From Blautia sp. (GTDB lineage Bacteria > Bacillota > Clostridia > Lachnospirales > Lachnospiraceae): a DNA stretch of 64,000 bases. The notes beneath the pieces are model-generated. The model was not told the DNA's origin. It saw only the letters and a list, made by a program, of their open reading frames with translations, and did not search any database. The stretch covers positions 1 to 64,000 of the forward strand of contig JARIAQ010000043.1 of NCBI GenBank assembly GCA_029257775.1, given 5' to 3'. How positions within the stretch are numbered: the stretch's first letter is position 1; each line of letters starts with the position of its first letter. The position numbers and the translations under genes are program-made. Of the stretch, positions 44,949-55,076 are shown piece after piece.

Positions 44949-47157
44949 AATAACACTTATCATTATATGTCTTGTAATACTTCTGCCTTCTCTGGCAATG
45001 ATGATTATAAGACCTCATTATATTAAACAGCAAAAGGGAGCAGACGGATATAACTTTCCCTTTTCTTCTTCCAATCTGCCAGATCTTCTAGTAGAAAGCA
45101 GTTATATTTTACACGCTGAAGAAGTACAAGGAAAAAATCAGACAACACTGATCCCTTTTGACATATTTTTTCCTTATGGAGATGATAATACTCCCGTTCC
45201 GGAGAATGAATATGGCCTTGAAGATCCTGACGAAGCCAGAGAATGGGCTATATCAGCAACAAAAGAAAGATACAATGCATGGAATAAACATTTTACTATT
45301 CTTCGTCCTTATATTGAATACGAGGTCATAGATTCCCAAACTGAAGAAATTTTAGATAGTAACCGTGGTTCAGATAAGACAGAAAATACATTATCTTCTA
45401 TTATATCTACTTACCAGCAAAATCATATTCTAGATCAAAACTGTGACTATGCATTTCTTGGTGTCATTGGTTATGGAAAAAATGGAGCCATTAGTTTTAC
45501 CAATTTCCTCTCCCATGAGAACACCAATACCGCTCAAGTTTTAAATAAAAATGCAAAGTCTAATCCGGTATCTGACTATGATAATTTCGGATATAATAAA
45601 GAATTTCAAAAACCCCAAGACAGAGTTTATTACTTTGCCATAACCAAAGAGAACCTAAAAGCATTAAATAGTGCACAGCCTCAATTTATTCATCAAACCA
45701 ACTATTATAAAGGAAAGCAGGAAGGGGATTTAATGGTTGTTTTAGCAACACTTATGGGAATTATCGCAATTATTAGCTTCATCCTTCCATGTTTTCACTT
45801 TTTTACATTGAAAAAAGAAAAAATATTCGCAGTGCCTTTTGAGCTTATACTAATCATAGCTTCCACCGTTATTAGTATAGCATTAACTGTAGCATATAAC
45901 TCTGATAACCTAAGCCAGCAAGCAATCTATAATGTATTGACTAGCATCGGCTCTCCCCAGTTTCTTGCCAATACCTTACAATATTTCTGGGGGTTATTAG
46001 GCTGGATTGGCGTGTTTGCTACCTGTTACTGGACTGGCGGCTGTATACGTAAAATTTTCGTTCTTGGTCCTAAAACATATATAAAAGAAAATGTACTCAT
46101 TTATCGTATATATCCGTGGATGAAGAAACAACTAAAAAAAATAATTCAAACTCTACTCCATGTAGATCTCCGTGGAAATACAACAAGAATCTTATTTAAA
46201 CTAATTTTAATTAACTTTATTATTTTAGGTTTTATCAGCTTATTCTGGTTTTGGGGAATTGGTGTACTAATTGCTTACTCCGTTGTATTGTTCTTCTTGC
46301 TCAAAAAATATTTAAGTAAAATTCAAGACCAATACCAACTTCTACTAGAGGCAACCAATGAACTGGCAAAAGGAAATTTAAACGGTACAATTCCTGAAGA
46401 TTTAGGTATATTTGAACCATTTCGTGATGAAATTGGTAAAATCCAAAGTGGATTTAAGAAAGCTGTTGAGGAAGAAGTAAAGAGTACCAAAATGAAAACA
46501 GATTTAATTACCAATGTTTCTCATGATTTGAAAACTCCACTTACTGCAATCATTACCTATGTAGATCTTTTAAAAAACAAAGATTTATCAGAAGAAGATA
46601 GAAACAAATACATTCAAATACTGGATACAAAAGCAAACCGCTTAAAAATTTTAATTGAAGATTTATTTGAGATCAGCAAGGCAACAAGCAAAACGGTAAC
46701 CTTAAACATTATTGATGTGGATATCGTAAGCCTTATGCGTCAAGTGAAGCTGGAACTTCAAGATAAAATTGATGCCTCCGACTTAATTTTTCGCTGGCAG
46801 CTCCCAGAAGAAAAAGTCATTCTTCCTTTGGACAGCCAAAGAACCTATCGTGTATTTGAAAATCTAATTGTAAATATTACCAAATATGCAATGCCTCGCA
46901 CAAGAGTGTACATTACTATGGAAAATACAGAAAATCATGTGAAAATTGTCATGAAAAACATCTCTGCAACAGAACTGAATTTCAATCCAAACGAAATTAC
47001 AGAACGATTTGTACGAGGAGATGTTTCCAGAAATACAGAAGGAAGCGGCTTAGGTCTTGCTATTGCCAAAAGCTTTACTGAACTTCAAGGTGGAAGATTG
47101 GAAATCTCCACAGATGCTGACTTATTCACAGCTGAAATTACTTTTCTAAAACAATAG
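44920..47157 (+). CDS. Membrane sensor histidine kinase
   Basis: 745 aa, TTG start overlapping the response-regulator gene. One helix near residues 10-30, a long extracellular region (about 35-265), then several membrane helices up to about 460. The HisKA motif holds H535 (NVSHDLKTPLTAI) and the C-terminal ATPase region shows an N-box-like ENLIVNITKYA and SGLGLAIAKSF. The usual DxGxG (G1) box is not evident: VMKNISATE lies where it is expected. This may mark a family-specific form of ATP domain. Ligand unknown; the long outer region suggests direct sensing of an external cue such as an antimicrobial or envelope stress. Confidence 0.92.
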   Translation: MDTKSKNYHKITLIIICLVILLPSLAMMIIRPHYIKQQKGADGYNFPFSSSNLPDLLVESSYILHAEEVQGKNQTTLIPFDIFFPYGDDNTPVPENEYGLEDPDEAREWAISATKERYNAWNKHFTILRPYIEYEVIDSQTEEILDSNRGSDKTENTLSSIISTYQQNHILDQNCDYAFLGVIGYGKNGAISFTNFLSHENTNTAQVLNKNAKSNPVSDYDNFGYNKEFQKPQDRVYYFAITKENLKALNSAQPQFIHQTNYYKGKQEGDLMVVLATLMGIIAIISFILPCFHFFTLKKEKIFAVPFELILIIASTVISIALTVAYNSDNLSQQAIYNVLTSIGSPQFLANTLQYFWGLLGWIGVFATCYWTGGCIRKIFVLGPKTYIKENVLIYRIYPWMKKQLKKIIQTLLHVDLRGNTTRILFKLILINFIILGFISLFWFWGIGVLIAYSVVLFFLLKKYLSKIQDQYQLLLEATNELAKGNLNGTIPEDLGIFEPFRDEIGKIQSGFKKAVEEEVKSTKMKTDLITNVSHDLKTPLTAIITYVDLLKNKDLSEEDRNKYIQILDTKANRLKILIEDLFEISKATSKTVTLNIIDVDIVSLMRQVKLELQDKIDASDLIFRWQLPEEKVILPLDSQRTYRVFENLIVNITKYAMPRTRVYITMENTENHVKIVMKNISATELNFNPNEITERFVRGDVSRNTEGSGLGLAIAKSFTELQGGRLEISTDADLFTAEITFLKQ

Positions 47158-47161
47158 AAAC

Positions 47162-47205
47162 AGGGTATCAAAAGTGTCTACGAATTGTAGTACTTTTGAT
47201 ACCCT
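47162..47205. terminator. Bidirectional hairpin between the kinase and nicotinamidase genes
   Basis: Stem AGGGTATCAAAAGT-CTAC / GTAG-ACTTTTGATACCCT, about 18 bp with a small bulge. Long enough to stop convergent transcripts, although the T tract is poor. Confidence 0.75.
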
Positions 47206-47230
47206 AAAATATGCAAAGCAACCATCATTT

Positions 47231-47749
47231 CTATAGTATTTCTATCTGGCACATTTTCATTGCTTCTAAAGCATTTTTATGACTCTCTGGTGATACTCCG
47301 GCACAACACTTAGCATCTACAGAAATCTCTGCTTCAGGAAGTGAAGATTTTAAGATTAGTGCATTAGAAATCACACAAATATCTGTACAAACTCCCACAA
47401 GTTCAATCTTATCATACTGTCCCCTAGCCACAAGATGTGCTAATTGTACACTTCCAAAAGAAAATTTTTCTAGTATCATACAATTTTCTGCTAAATTTTG
47501 AAGTTCAGGAATAATTTCCCACCCTTTACTTCCCTTTATACAATGAGGAACAGGAAGCTTTTTCCCTTCCTGTGTTTCCAAATAATTCTCCCTATGAGTA
47601 TCCATCGTAAAAATAATATCTTTTCCACATTCCTTTGCAGATTTTACCTTAGAAACCACATTTTCCACAATATCTTGCGCTTCTTTTGTGCCTAACCTTC
47701 CATCTATAAAATCTATCTGCATATCTACCACAACTAATAATTCTTTCAC
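47231..47749 (-). CDS. Nicotinamidase/isochorismatase-family cysteine hydrolase (PncA-like)
   Basis: 172 aa. Catalytic triad D9 (VVDMQIDF), K95 (ILEKFSFG) and C125 (GVCTDICVISNA) are in place, and D50, H52 and H69 match the metal site of PncA (TMDTHRENY, VPHCIKG). So nicotinamide to nicotinic acid in NAD salvage is likely. GTG start with AAGGAGACAGAGTA upstream; the Shine-Dalgarno overlaps the end of the Nudix gene, 12 bp away. Confidence 0.9.
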   Translation of the reverse strand: MKELLVVVDMQIDFIDGRLGTKEAQDIVENVVSKVKSAKECGKDIIFTMDTHRENYLETQEGKKLPVPHCIKGSKGWEIIPELQNLAENCMILEKFSFGSVQLAHLVARGQYDKIELVGVCTDICVISNALILKSSLPEAEISVDAKCCAGVSPESHKNALEAMKMCQIEIL

Positions 47750-47761
47750 TACTCTGTCTCC

Positions 47762-48211
47762 TTAATACTTTTTTAAAATATGTTCTTCTCCAACCTCATA
47801 AAATAATTCACTAATTTCCTCTGAATCAAACAATTCTAAATTCCGTTCAAAATCTTTTGCCAATGGATATTCTGAAATTTTATTTACTGGAGCCCAGAAA
47901 ACCTCTCCTTCCTCAGAAGATCTTAATGTTCCAGAAAAACAATTTGTTTTATAGAAAAACACCATACAGCGCACACCATCTCGAAACCACTCTTTTACTC
48001 CGCAAAGCTTTACATTTTTAATATCAAGACCTGTCTCCTCTTTTATCTCTCGAATAACAGACGGAACTAAGGCTTCTTCTTTCTCCACATGTCCGCCTGG
48101 AAATGCGACTCCTGACCAATTCTTCTTTTTTCTGTTCTGCAATAACACATTTCCCTTATGATCATAAATCATACAGATATTCATAAGTTCCGTCATCTCA
48201 TTCGTATGCAT
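47762..48211 (-). CDS. Nudix hydrolase (MutT/8-oxo-dGTPase-like)
   Basis: 149 aa. The Nudix box GGHVEKEEALVPSVIREIKEETGL follows the GX5EX7REUXEEXGU pattern; EVGEEHILKKY ends the protein. Relatives remove oxidised nucleotides, but substrate range is wide. In a three-gene run: PF06541 membrane protein, Nudix, nicotinamidase, with 3- and 12-bp gaps. Confidence 0.92.
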   Translation of the reverse strand: MHTNEMTELMNICMIYDHKGNVLLQNRKKKNWSGVAFPGGHVEKEEALVPSVIREIKEETGLDIKNVKLCGVKEWFRDGVRCMVFFYKTNCFSGTLRSSEEGEVFWAPVNKISEYPLAKDFERNLELFDSEEISELFYEVGEEHILKKY

Positions 48212-48214
48212 TTC

Positions 48215-49528
48215 TTACCTTCCTCTCTTTGCATTGGGATAAATTTTTTCCATTCTGTTGTCATCGAAACGCTCATCTAAAATCTTTTCCAAACTATTTT
48301 TGGGAACCGGATTTTCAATCCTATCATTATAACGATAAAGCGCCAATCCTGAAATTCCAATGTTCCCTACCATAAATATAATGGCAATCCACATAATTAT
48401 TTTACCGCCTTTTTTAGGAAGTTTTTCAATCCAACAAGAAAAAATCGGATACAAGATTTTCAACCATACTACTGCTGCTATTCCCCAGAAAAAGCAGAAC
48501 AATAAATTAATACGTCCACCTAAGTTAAAGGGAATCTTACTATAATCCCAGAATACCGTTCCAAATACTAATTCCGTAAACACACTGCAGATATACTCGT
48601 ATGCACCGCCTAAAATCGTTCCATACAGAAAAATATATCGATCACTTTTATCCTTATATTTGTATAAAAATGCTGTAAGAAAAGCACAGCCAAGCCCCCA
48701 TACAATGCTAAAAGAACCATATACTACACTACTTCGGCTCATCCACCTTCCCGCTGTAATACGACAAAAGACCGTTTCTGTCAAATCCCCTAAAAATGCC
48801 CCTATAAAGAATAACCCTACGATTTTATAAAAGCAGCATCCTTCCGCAAAAACTTTTGATTCTTTTTTGCAACTCCCTGCTTGAATAATACGCTGTTTTT
48901 CAATATTCGGAAATGCATTTTCCATTCTAGACTGAACCTTTCGGGTAAGTACGTTACCAAAATTCTCTGTCACTCCCTGAACATAATCCATAAATTTATG
49001 TGTCTTAAGCGTACGCTTAATCTGTAAAACAGTTGTCACACAACAAATAATATCCAATAATAAAATAATACTAAAAACAATTTCTAAAATAAACAAAATC
49101 TGTCCAGGAATCAAATGGATCAACTTCATCAATAGTGGATTAATAAAGCGCATACATATTACCGCACTAATCCCGAAAAAGAACAAATGAACCCAACTTA
49201 AATACCCCTGAAACTGAAAACGTCTCTTACTGTAATCCCACCATTTTGTATTAAATACTTTTTCCAAAATGGCACCGGTAGCTACAATAATGATAAACGC
49301 AATCACACAACCTCCCAAAAACAGGAAGAAAGTCTTATTTATCAGCTCCGGCAAAAAAATACAGTAAGAGACTCCAATTATTCCATAAATCGGACAAAGG
49401 GGAATGTTTAAAAATCCTGTATTTACAAACCGCTTTCTCCGAAGAGCATTGGCAATAACTCCTGCACACCATCCCGTAAACGAATAGATATAAAAAACCC
49501 AAAACAATTCACTTCCGATATAAATCAT
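48215..49528 (-). CDS. Membrane protein with duplicated PF06541 (putative ABC transporter type IV / CmpB) domain
   Basis: 437 aa. Two halves with the same layout: FVNTGFLNIPLCPIYGIIGVS...WWDYSKRRFQFQGYLSWVHLFFFGISAVI and SSVVYGSFSIVWGLGCAF...FWDYSKIPFNLGGRINLLFCFFWGIAAVV. About five to six membrane helices in each. The PF06541 family is annotated as transporter-like but has no proven substrate. The usual family protein is a single unit of 200-250 aa; here a tandem pair is in one chain. It leads a run with Nudix and nicotinamidase genes. Confidence 0.82.
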   Translation of the reverse strand: MIYIGSELFWVFYIYSFTGWCAGVIANALRRKRFVNTGFLNIPLCPIYGIIGVSYCIFLPELINKTFFLFLGGCVIAFIIIVATGAILEKVFNTKWWDYSKRRFQFQGYLSWVHLFFFGISAVICMRFINPLLMKLIHLIPGQILFILEIVFSIILLLDIICCVTTVLQIKRTLKTHKFMDYVQGVTENFGNVLTRKVQSRMENAFPNIEKQRIIQAGSCKKESKVFAEGCCFYKIVGLFFIGAFLGDLTETVFCRITAGRWMSRSSVVYGSFSIVWGLGCAFLTAFLYKYKDKSDRYIFLYGTILGGAYEYICSVFTELVFGTVFWDYSKIPFNLGGRINLLFCFFWGIAAVVWLKILYPIFSCWIEKLPKKGGKIIMWIAIIFMVGNIGISGLALYRYNDRIENPVPKNSLEKILDERFDDNRMEKIYPNAKRGR

Positions 49529-49642
49529 AACCTTTCCTCTTTTGTATTTATTTTCTGGAACATACTATACCGAAATTACAACTTAATTGCAAGTTTTCTC
49601 AGTAACATGATTCGTACAAGAGTATCCCAATATAAAAATTTT

Positions 49643-50536
49643 TTACTCATTTACATAAACAAAATGTTCATTTCCGCAATCCAACATCTTTCCATTATCC
49701 GGTTGCAAATCCTCCTTAAATTCTAATAACTTTTTATTCCTTTCCAAAATAGGGTCTGGAACAGGAATTGCTGACAAAAGGGATTTTGTATAAGCATGCA
49801 ACGGATTATGAAAAACATCTTCTGTTTTTCCCATTTCTACAATTTTCCCACGATACATAACAGCAATTCGATCAGAAATATATCTAACCACAGATAAATC
49901 ATGGGCGATAAACAAAAATGTGCTGCGATGATCTTTTTTCAAATGATAAAATAAATTAATAATCTGCGCCTGAATAGAAATATCTAGTGATGCAATAGGC
50001 TCATCTGCCAAAATCAAATCTGGTTTTACCGAAATACTTCTGGCAATGGCTACTCTCTGCCTTTGACCACCTGATAATTCATTTGGATATTTATCTGCAT
50101 AAGAAGTATCTAATCCTACATAACAAAGTAACTTTTCCACTTCCTCATGTATTTGTTTCTTTGTTTTCCAAGTATGACTTACCACTGCTGGCTCCGCTAT
50201 AATCTCCTCTGCTGTCATACGAGGATTTAAAGCCGCCGCAGAATCTTGAAAAATAATCTGCATGTTTTTCTGCATATCTTTTTTATCCATCGCAGATTTT
50301 TTTCTATCTGAAATTTTTCGATTTTTAAACCATATCTCGCCTTCCGTAGGGGGATATACTCCCATAATGGTTCTGGCTATGGTAGATTTACCAGATCCAG
50401 ATTCCCCCACAATTCCAAACACTTCTCCTTTTTTTATTTGAAAGCTAATCCCATCCACTGCTTTGACCGTGTAATCTTTTCTCAATTGAAAATGCTGCTT
50501 TAGATTCTTCACTTCTAAAATTATATCATCTTTCAT
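49643..50536 (-). CDS. oppF: Oligopeptide ABC transporter ATP-binding protein OppF
   Basis: 297 aa. Walker A GESGSGKST, signature LSGGQRQRVAIARS, Walker B LILADEPIASLD. The RTIMGVYPPTEGEIWFKNR region and C-terminal oligopeptide/dipeptide extension mark the OppF type. Overlaps oppD by 11 bp. Distal gene of the operon. Confidence 0.94.
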   Translation of the reverse strand: MKDDIILEVKNLKQHFQLRKDYTVKAVDGISFQIKKGEVFGIVGESGSGKSTIARTIMGVYPPTEGEIWFKNRKISDRKKSAMDKKDMQKNMQIIFQDSAAALNPRMTAEEIIAEPAVVSHTWKTKKQIHEEVEKLLCYVGLDTSYADKYPNELSGGQRQRVAIARSISVKPDLILADEPIASLDISIQAQIINLFYHLKKDHRSTFLFIAHDLSVVRYISDRIAVMYRGKIVEMGKTEDVFHNPLHAYTKSLLSAIPVPDPILERNKKLLEFKEDLQPDNGKMLDCGNEHFVYVNE

Positions 50537-51551
50537 TTGCTACTCTCTCTTTTCTGAAAATCTGCGGTGGCTGAACCTTAGGTGCCCTCTTATCAAGGAG
50601 CCATGTAGCTGCACTGTGAGTTGGTGATACCTGAAACATAGGCGGCATTTCTTCATAATCAATAGCTAATGCAAATTCATTTCTCACAGCAAAGGCATCT
50701 CCTTTTGGGGGATTTAAAAGTATTGGAGGCATTCCTGGAATACTTTTTAATCCCTCCCCTTTTCTAGCCAAAGATGGTAAAGCAGACAGCAAGCCCCATG
50801 TATAAGGGTGTCTTGGATCATAAAAAACTTCTTCAGCTTTACCTACCTCCACTATTTTACCAGCATACATCACTGCAACACGGTCAGCAATTCTTGCTAC
50901 AACACCAAGATCATGGGATATAAATACAATTGATAACCCTAATTTATTTTTTAGTTCCACTAATAAATCAAGAATTTTTGCCTGTACAGTAACATCTAAT
51001 GCCGTAGTTGGTTCATCTGCAAACAATAATTTCGGCTTTAAAGCCAATGCAATGGCAAGCACACAGCGTTGTCGCATACCTCCTGAAAAATAATGAGGCT
51101 GAAGCATATAACGATGTTCTGCATCTTCGATTCCTACCAGATCCAGCATTTCTATGGCTCTTTTTTTAGCTTCTTCTCTACTTACACGTTCATGCTTCAA
51201 AACAGCTTCCATAATTTGATTTCCTACGGGCATTGTGGGATTTAAAGTCGTCATAGGATCCTGAAACACCATGGATAGAGTCGTTCCCCTTAAATTACGC
51301 ATATCTTTTTCTTTATAATCTGTAATATCAGTTCCATCTATAAGAATCTTTCCGCTCTTAATTCTGGAATTTTCAGGTAAAAGCTTTAGAACAGACTGGC
51401 TCATCACCGTCTTTCCACATCCGGATTCACCTACTAATGCAAGAATCTCCCCTTCTTGCACTGTAAGTGAAACATCTCTTACTGCCTGCACTTCTCCTTT
51501 TGGTGTATCAAAACTCACTGACAAATGTTCAAGCTCTAACAACGCTCCCAT
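50526..51551 (-). CDS. oppD: Oligopeptide ABC transporter ATP-binding protein OppD
   Basis: 341 aa. Walker A GESGCGKT, MVFQDPMTTLNPTMPVG (typical OppD), FSGGMRQRCVLAIALA, LLFADEPTTALDVT. The C-terminal region PRHPYTWGLLSALPSL...IPGMPPILLNPPKGDAFA is the oligopeptide-specific extension, but its usual Fe-S-type Cys are not all present (no CxxxC pattern near the end). ATP drives peptide uptake with OppF. Confidence 0.94.
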   Translation of the reverse strand: MGALLELEHLSVSFDTPKGEVQAVRDVSLTVQEGEILALVGESGCGKTVMSQSVLKLLPENSRIKSGKILIDGTDITDYKEKDMRNLRGTTLSMVFQDPMTTLNPTMPVGNQIMEAVLKHERVSREEAKKRAIEMLDLVGIEDAEHRYMLQPHYFSGGMRQRCVLAIALALKPKLLFADEPTTALDVTVQAKILDLLVELKNKLGLSIVFISHDLGVVARIADRVAVMYAGKIVEVGKAEEVFYDPRHPYTWGLLSALPSLARKGEGLKSIPGMPPILLNPPKGDAFAVRNEFALAIDYEEMPPMFQVSPTHSAATWLLDKRAPKVQPPQIFRKERVANER

Positions 51552-51563
51552 AGTTTCTATCCC

Positions 51564-53174
51564 CTATCTGCTGATTGTCCAATCCTCAATATTCCACATA
51601 ACACCTACTGCATGGTGTCCAAGAACTCTTGTATTATCCAGACCTTTTACACCCTTTACAGACACATAATTACCATCCAGATAGGCAATCAAAATCTGTC
51701 CTGGATTTTCAGCATACGCTACTTCAAAATCCTGATATGCTTTTTTACGTTCTTCTGGATCTTTTGTATGGCGTCCTGCTTTTAATAACTCATCAACTTT
51801 TTCATTAGAATATGCCATTGTATTTTCACTGGCATCTGTTACAAATTGTTTATACAAACCATCTGGATCAAACTGAGATGCATATCCTGCTAAGAAACCA
51901 TTATATCCTGCGTTCCAATCAAATTTAGTTACCAATTCAACTTTTAATTCTACACCTGCTTTTTTCAGCTGCTGGGAAACAATATTTTCAATATCTACAC
52001 GTTCTTCTTCATAATCACGTACCTGAACACTAAAAGAAAACTTTTGACCGTTTCTTTCGTAAATTCCATCATCTCCCTTTTTCCATCCTAATTTATCCAT
52101 TTCTTCAGCAAACTTATCTAAATCATAAGTATAAATATCTGCTGCTTTATTTCCACCATAAGGATTAATTTGTATTGGACTATAAGCAACAAAACCATGT
52201 CCATTTAATACGCTGTCTACAATGGCTTGTTTATCGATTGCATAATTTAAAACGCCAATGGAATCACTATTTTCTTTCCAAAAATCTGTATGGAAATCAC
52301 AAGCTACTGCACGATAATCTGCTGTCTTAAAATCATAATTTGTGTAGTTATCATTTTCTCTAAATTCATCTGCATATTTTGCATTTAACCATGCTAAATC
52401 AGCCTCTCCAGACTGTAACATGGTAGCTTTTGTACTTTCTACTGATACTGTCTTATAAACTACACGATCAATATTAGGAACTTTATCATAATAATCTTCA
52501 TTTTTTTCCAATGTAATGCTTCCACCTGCTTTATCCCATGAAACAAATTTATATCTTCCTGTTCCTACAGGTTCCTGATTAAATGATGCTGTATTAATAT
52601 CTTCTCCTTCCAGCAGATGTTTTGGAAGAATACCAATTGTAAAGTTATCCAGCATAGCTGCATTGTATTGTGCCATTGCTATTGAGACTGTATAATCATC
52701 TACAACTTTTACCTCTTTAATATCTTCGTAATTACTAGTAATACTAGCAGTCAAAGTTTCATCCTTTGTCAGCAAATCATAAGTAAATGCCACATCATCT
52801 GCAGTAAAGTTTTCTCCATCATGCCATTTTACATCTTTTTTCAAATGAAATGTATATGTCATACTATCCTCATCATATTCATAACCTTCTGCCAAATCTT
52901 CTATTGGTGCACCCTTTGCATCATATTTCATCAGACCTGAGAAAATAATACTAGGAAGTTCATCATGATTATTCAAAATAGGATTGATTGTATCCTCTGA
53001 CTCACCTGCATAAACCAAAGTATTTGATAAATCTGACTCATCTTTCTGTACCTGCTGCGTGGTTCCTGCTGCCTTTGCATCCTTCTGTTCTTCTCCCTGA
53101 GATTTTCCACATCCCACCAACATACTACACACCATAGCCGCTGTCAGTATTAAACTTGCTACCTTTCTTTTCAT
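51564..53174 (-). CDS. oppA: Oligopeptide-binding lipoprotein OppA (SBP family 5)
   Basis: 536 aa. Lipobox at Cys22 (SMLVGCGKS), then a Gln/Lys/Thr-rich linker and the SBP_bac_5 domain, with LEDLAEGYEYDEDSMTYTFHL-like start (split after 20 residues here) and WHDGENFTADDVAFTYD, which is highly characteristic. The C-terminal MAYSNEKVDELLKAGR and LDGNYVSVKGVKG segments are standard. AAGGAGGATGAAAGA precedes the ATG. It lies between the permease genes and the ATPase genes. Confidence 0.95.
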   Translation of the reverse strand: MKRKVASLILTAAMVCSMLVGCGKSQGEEQKDAKAAGTTQQVQKDESDLSNTLVYAGESEDTINPILNNHDELPSIIFSGLMKYDAKGAPIEDLAEGYEYDEDSMTYTFHLKKDVKWHDGENFTADDVAFTYDLLTKDETLTASITSNYEDIKEVKVVDDYTVSIAMAQYNAAMLDNFTIGILPKHLLEGEDINTASFNQEPVGTGRYKFVSWDKAGGSITLEKNEDYYDKVPNIDRVVYKTVSVESTKATMLQSGEADLAWLNAKYADEFRENDNYTNYDFKTADYRAVACDFHTDFWKENSDSIGVLNYAIDKQAIVDSVLNGHGFVAYSPIQINPYGGNKAADIYTYDLDKFAEEMDKLGWKKGDDGIYERNGQKFSFSVQVRDYEEERVDIENIVSQQLKKAGVELKVELVTKFDWNAGYNGFLAGYASQFDPDGLYKQFVTDASENTMAYSNEKVDELLKAGRHTKDPEERKKAYQDFEVAYAENPGQILIAYLDGNYVSVKGVKGLDNTRVLGHHAVGVMWNIEDWTISR

Positions 53175-53187
53175 TCTTTCATCCTCC

Positions 53188-54090
53188 TTATAAATTACTT
53201 GGTTTTCTATTTGTTTCCTTTCGGAAATAATTACCGATATTTGTAATACAAATCAAAGTAGTAATCAAAAATAATCCAGGTATGATAATGACCCACCAGG
53301 TATTCAAAAGCAATGCTTTATTTGCTAACGAAAGCATACTCCCCCATGAGACCACATCTACTGGAAGCCCTAATCCCAAAAAACTCAATGTGGATTCCAT
53401 CGACATACTGGTACTAATACTTGAGACTACTACAAACATAATTGCTGATACAAAATTGGGAATCAAATGTTTTATCATCACATGTCCAAAACTACTTCCC
53501 ATACATCTGGCAGCCAGCACATAATCACTGGATCGTATCTGCCTGACCTCACTTCTGACAATACGGGCAAGTCCAAACCAACCTGTTACCCCGATTACTA
53601 AAGATATTTTAACAATATTTTGCTCTCCTGTAATAGATACCAGAAGAAGTACCAACAAAAGAGACGGAATACTATTCAAAAGTTCTGCGATACGCATCAT
53701 TACCGCATCTACACCTTTGCTACACATACCACTGACACAGCCATAGGTAATCCCTATAATCGTAATAATTACAGTACTTAAAAATCCTATTAAGATGGAA
53801 GCCCGCCCTCCATACCAGATCATAGAATAGATATCTCGCCCCAAAGAATCCGTTCCAAAATAAAATTCTTTTCCAGGAACTTGATTTAAATTCTGAAGAT
53901 AAAAATCACTGGGATCATGATTATACAATTTTTCAGCAAACAGACATCCCCCTATAATGATGACTAAAAGTATAATGGAAATCACAGGTTTTCCTTTTAT
54001 CCACTGCCGAAATGTCTGCTTTTGGGTTTCTGGCTGATGCTGCCTGTAATTTGCACCTACAATCTGAAAGCCATCACTTTTTAATTCCAT
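53188..54090 (-). CDS. oppC: Oligopeptide ABC transporter permease OppC
   Basis: 300 aa. An OppC N-terminal helix, then GTDSLGRDIYSMIWYGGRASI, the EAA-like loop DYVLAARCMGSSFGHVMIKHLIPN and the TLSFLGLGLP motif near the C-terminus. It overlaps oppB by 10 bp. Forms the membrane channel with OppB. Confidence 0.94.
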   Translation of the reverse strand: MELKSDGFQIVGANYRQHQPETQKQTFRQWIKGKPVISIILLVIIIGGCLFAEKLYNHDPSDFYLQNLNQVPGKEFYFGTDSLGRDIYSMIWYGGRASILIGFLSTVIITIIGITYGCVSGMCSKGVDAVMMRIAELLNSIPSLLLVLLLVSITGEQNIVKISLVIGVTGWFGLARIVRSEVRQIRSSDYVLAARCMGSSFGHVMIKHLIPNFVSAIMFVVVSSISTSMSMESTLSFLGLGLPVDVVSWGSMLSLANKALLLNTWWVIIIPGLFLITTLICITNIGNYFRKETNRKPSNL

Positions 54091-55076
54091 GATGCTACCT
54101 CAGCTCCTTTCATTCTTGGATCAATCGCCTCATTCACAAATTGAGCTATAATGCTACTGACAACAACCAAAACACCTGTTATCAATACCAGAATCATGAG
54201 AAGATTATAATCGTGATATTTAGCGCTTTCCACAGAAAGAGACCCCAGACCTGGATAATTAAACACAGACTCTGCGATATAAGTACCACTTAATACATGA
54301 GGAATTGAAATAGCCATAATACTAACAATCGTAGGCGCTACATTTCTAAGACAATGAGACCATAAAATCTGATTTTTTCTAATCCCCTTCATTCGTGCCA
54401 GAAGGACATAATCTTTGCGCACTTCATCTAAAAGTTTGTTTCGAATCATGTAAGCGTAGTACCACAAATGGCTAAGAATCATAACTACAAGAGGAAGAAT
54501 CATATGGCGAATACGATTCCCAATATCATTTGCTTTTCCGATATCATATGCACCACTGCTAGGCAACACATGAAGATTAATACTGAAAATCAAAACTAAT
54601 ACAACACCCAGCCAAAATGGCGGAATATAATATGCTGCTGTCCCCACTTTACAAATAACACGATCTATCCATGTATCTTCAAACCGAGCGCAGAACACAG
54701 CCAGTAAAATAGCCAACAGGAACACAAGTATATATGCTGTCCCTCCTAAAATCAGCGTATTACCAATCAAAGGTTGCACAACTTCTATTACTGGTGTTTT
54801 ATATTTTAATGACAATCCGAAATCTCCATGAAATGCATTCTGAATCCATCGAATATACTGTACATAAATAGGGCCATCCAATCCCAAACGTATTCTGGCT
54901 GCTTCCTGTTCTTCCAAAGTCATAGATTCTACAGAATCACCATAAAAAGATTGTAATGGATCTCCTGGTGCCAAACGTGCAAAATAAAAAACAATGACAG
55001 AAAGCAAAAACATTGCACCTACAAACCCCAGCAATCTTTTTCCTATTTTCATTAGGAATTGCTTTTTCTTTTTCAT
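54081..55076 (-). CDS. oppB: Oligopeptide ABC transporter permease OppB
   Basis: 331 aa with about six membrane helices. ARLAPGDPL near residue 34, the EAA loop DYVLLARMKGIRKNQILWSH and IAESVFNYPGLG are OppB marks. First gene of the oppBCADF operon. The upstream region carries TATATAAT but no convincing full promoter. Confidence 0.94.
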   Translation of the reverse strand: MKKKKQFLMKIGKRLLGFVGAMFLLSVIVFYFARLAPGDPLQSFYGDSVESMTLEEQEAARIRLGLDGPIYVQYIRWIQNAFHGDFGLSLKYKTPVIEVVQPLIGNTLILGGTAYILVFLLAILLAVFCARFEDTWIDRVICKVGTAAYYIPPFWLGVVLVLIFSINLHVLPSSGAYDIGKANDIGNRIRHMILPLVVMILSHLWYYAYMIRNKLLDEVRKDYVLLARMKGIRKNQILWSHCLRNVAPTIVSIMAISIPHVLSGTYIAESVFNYPGLGSLSVESAKYHDYNLLMILVLITGVLVVVSSIIAQFVNEAIDPRMKGAEVASWN

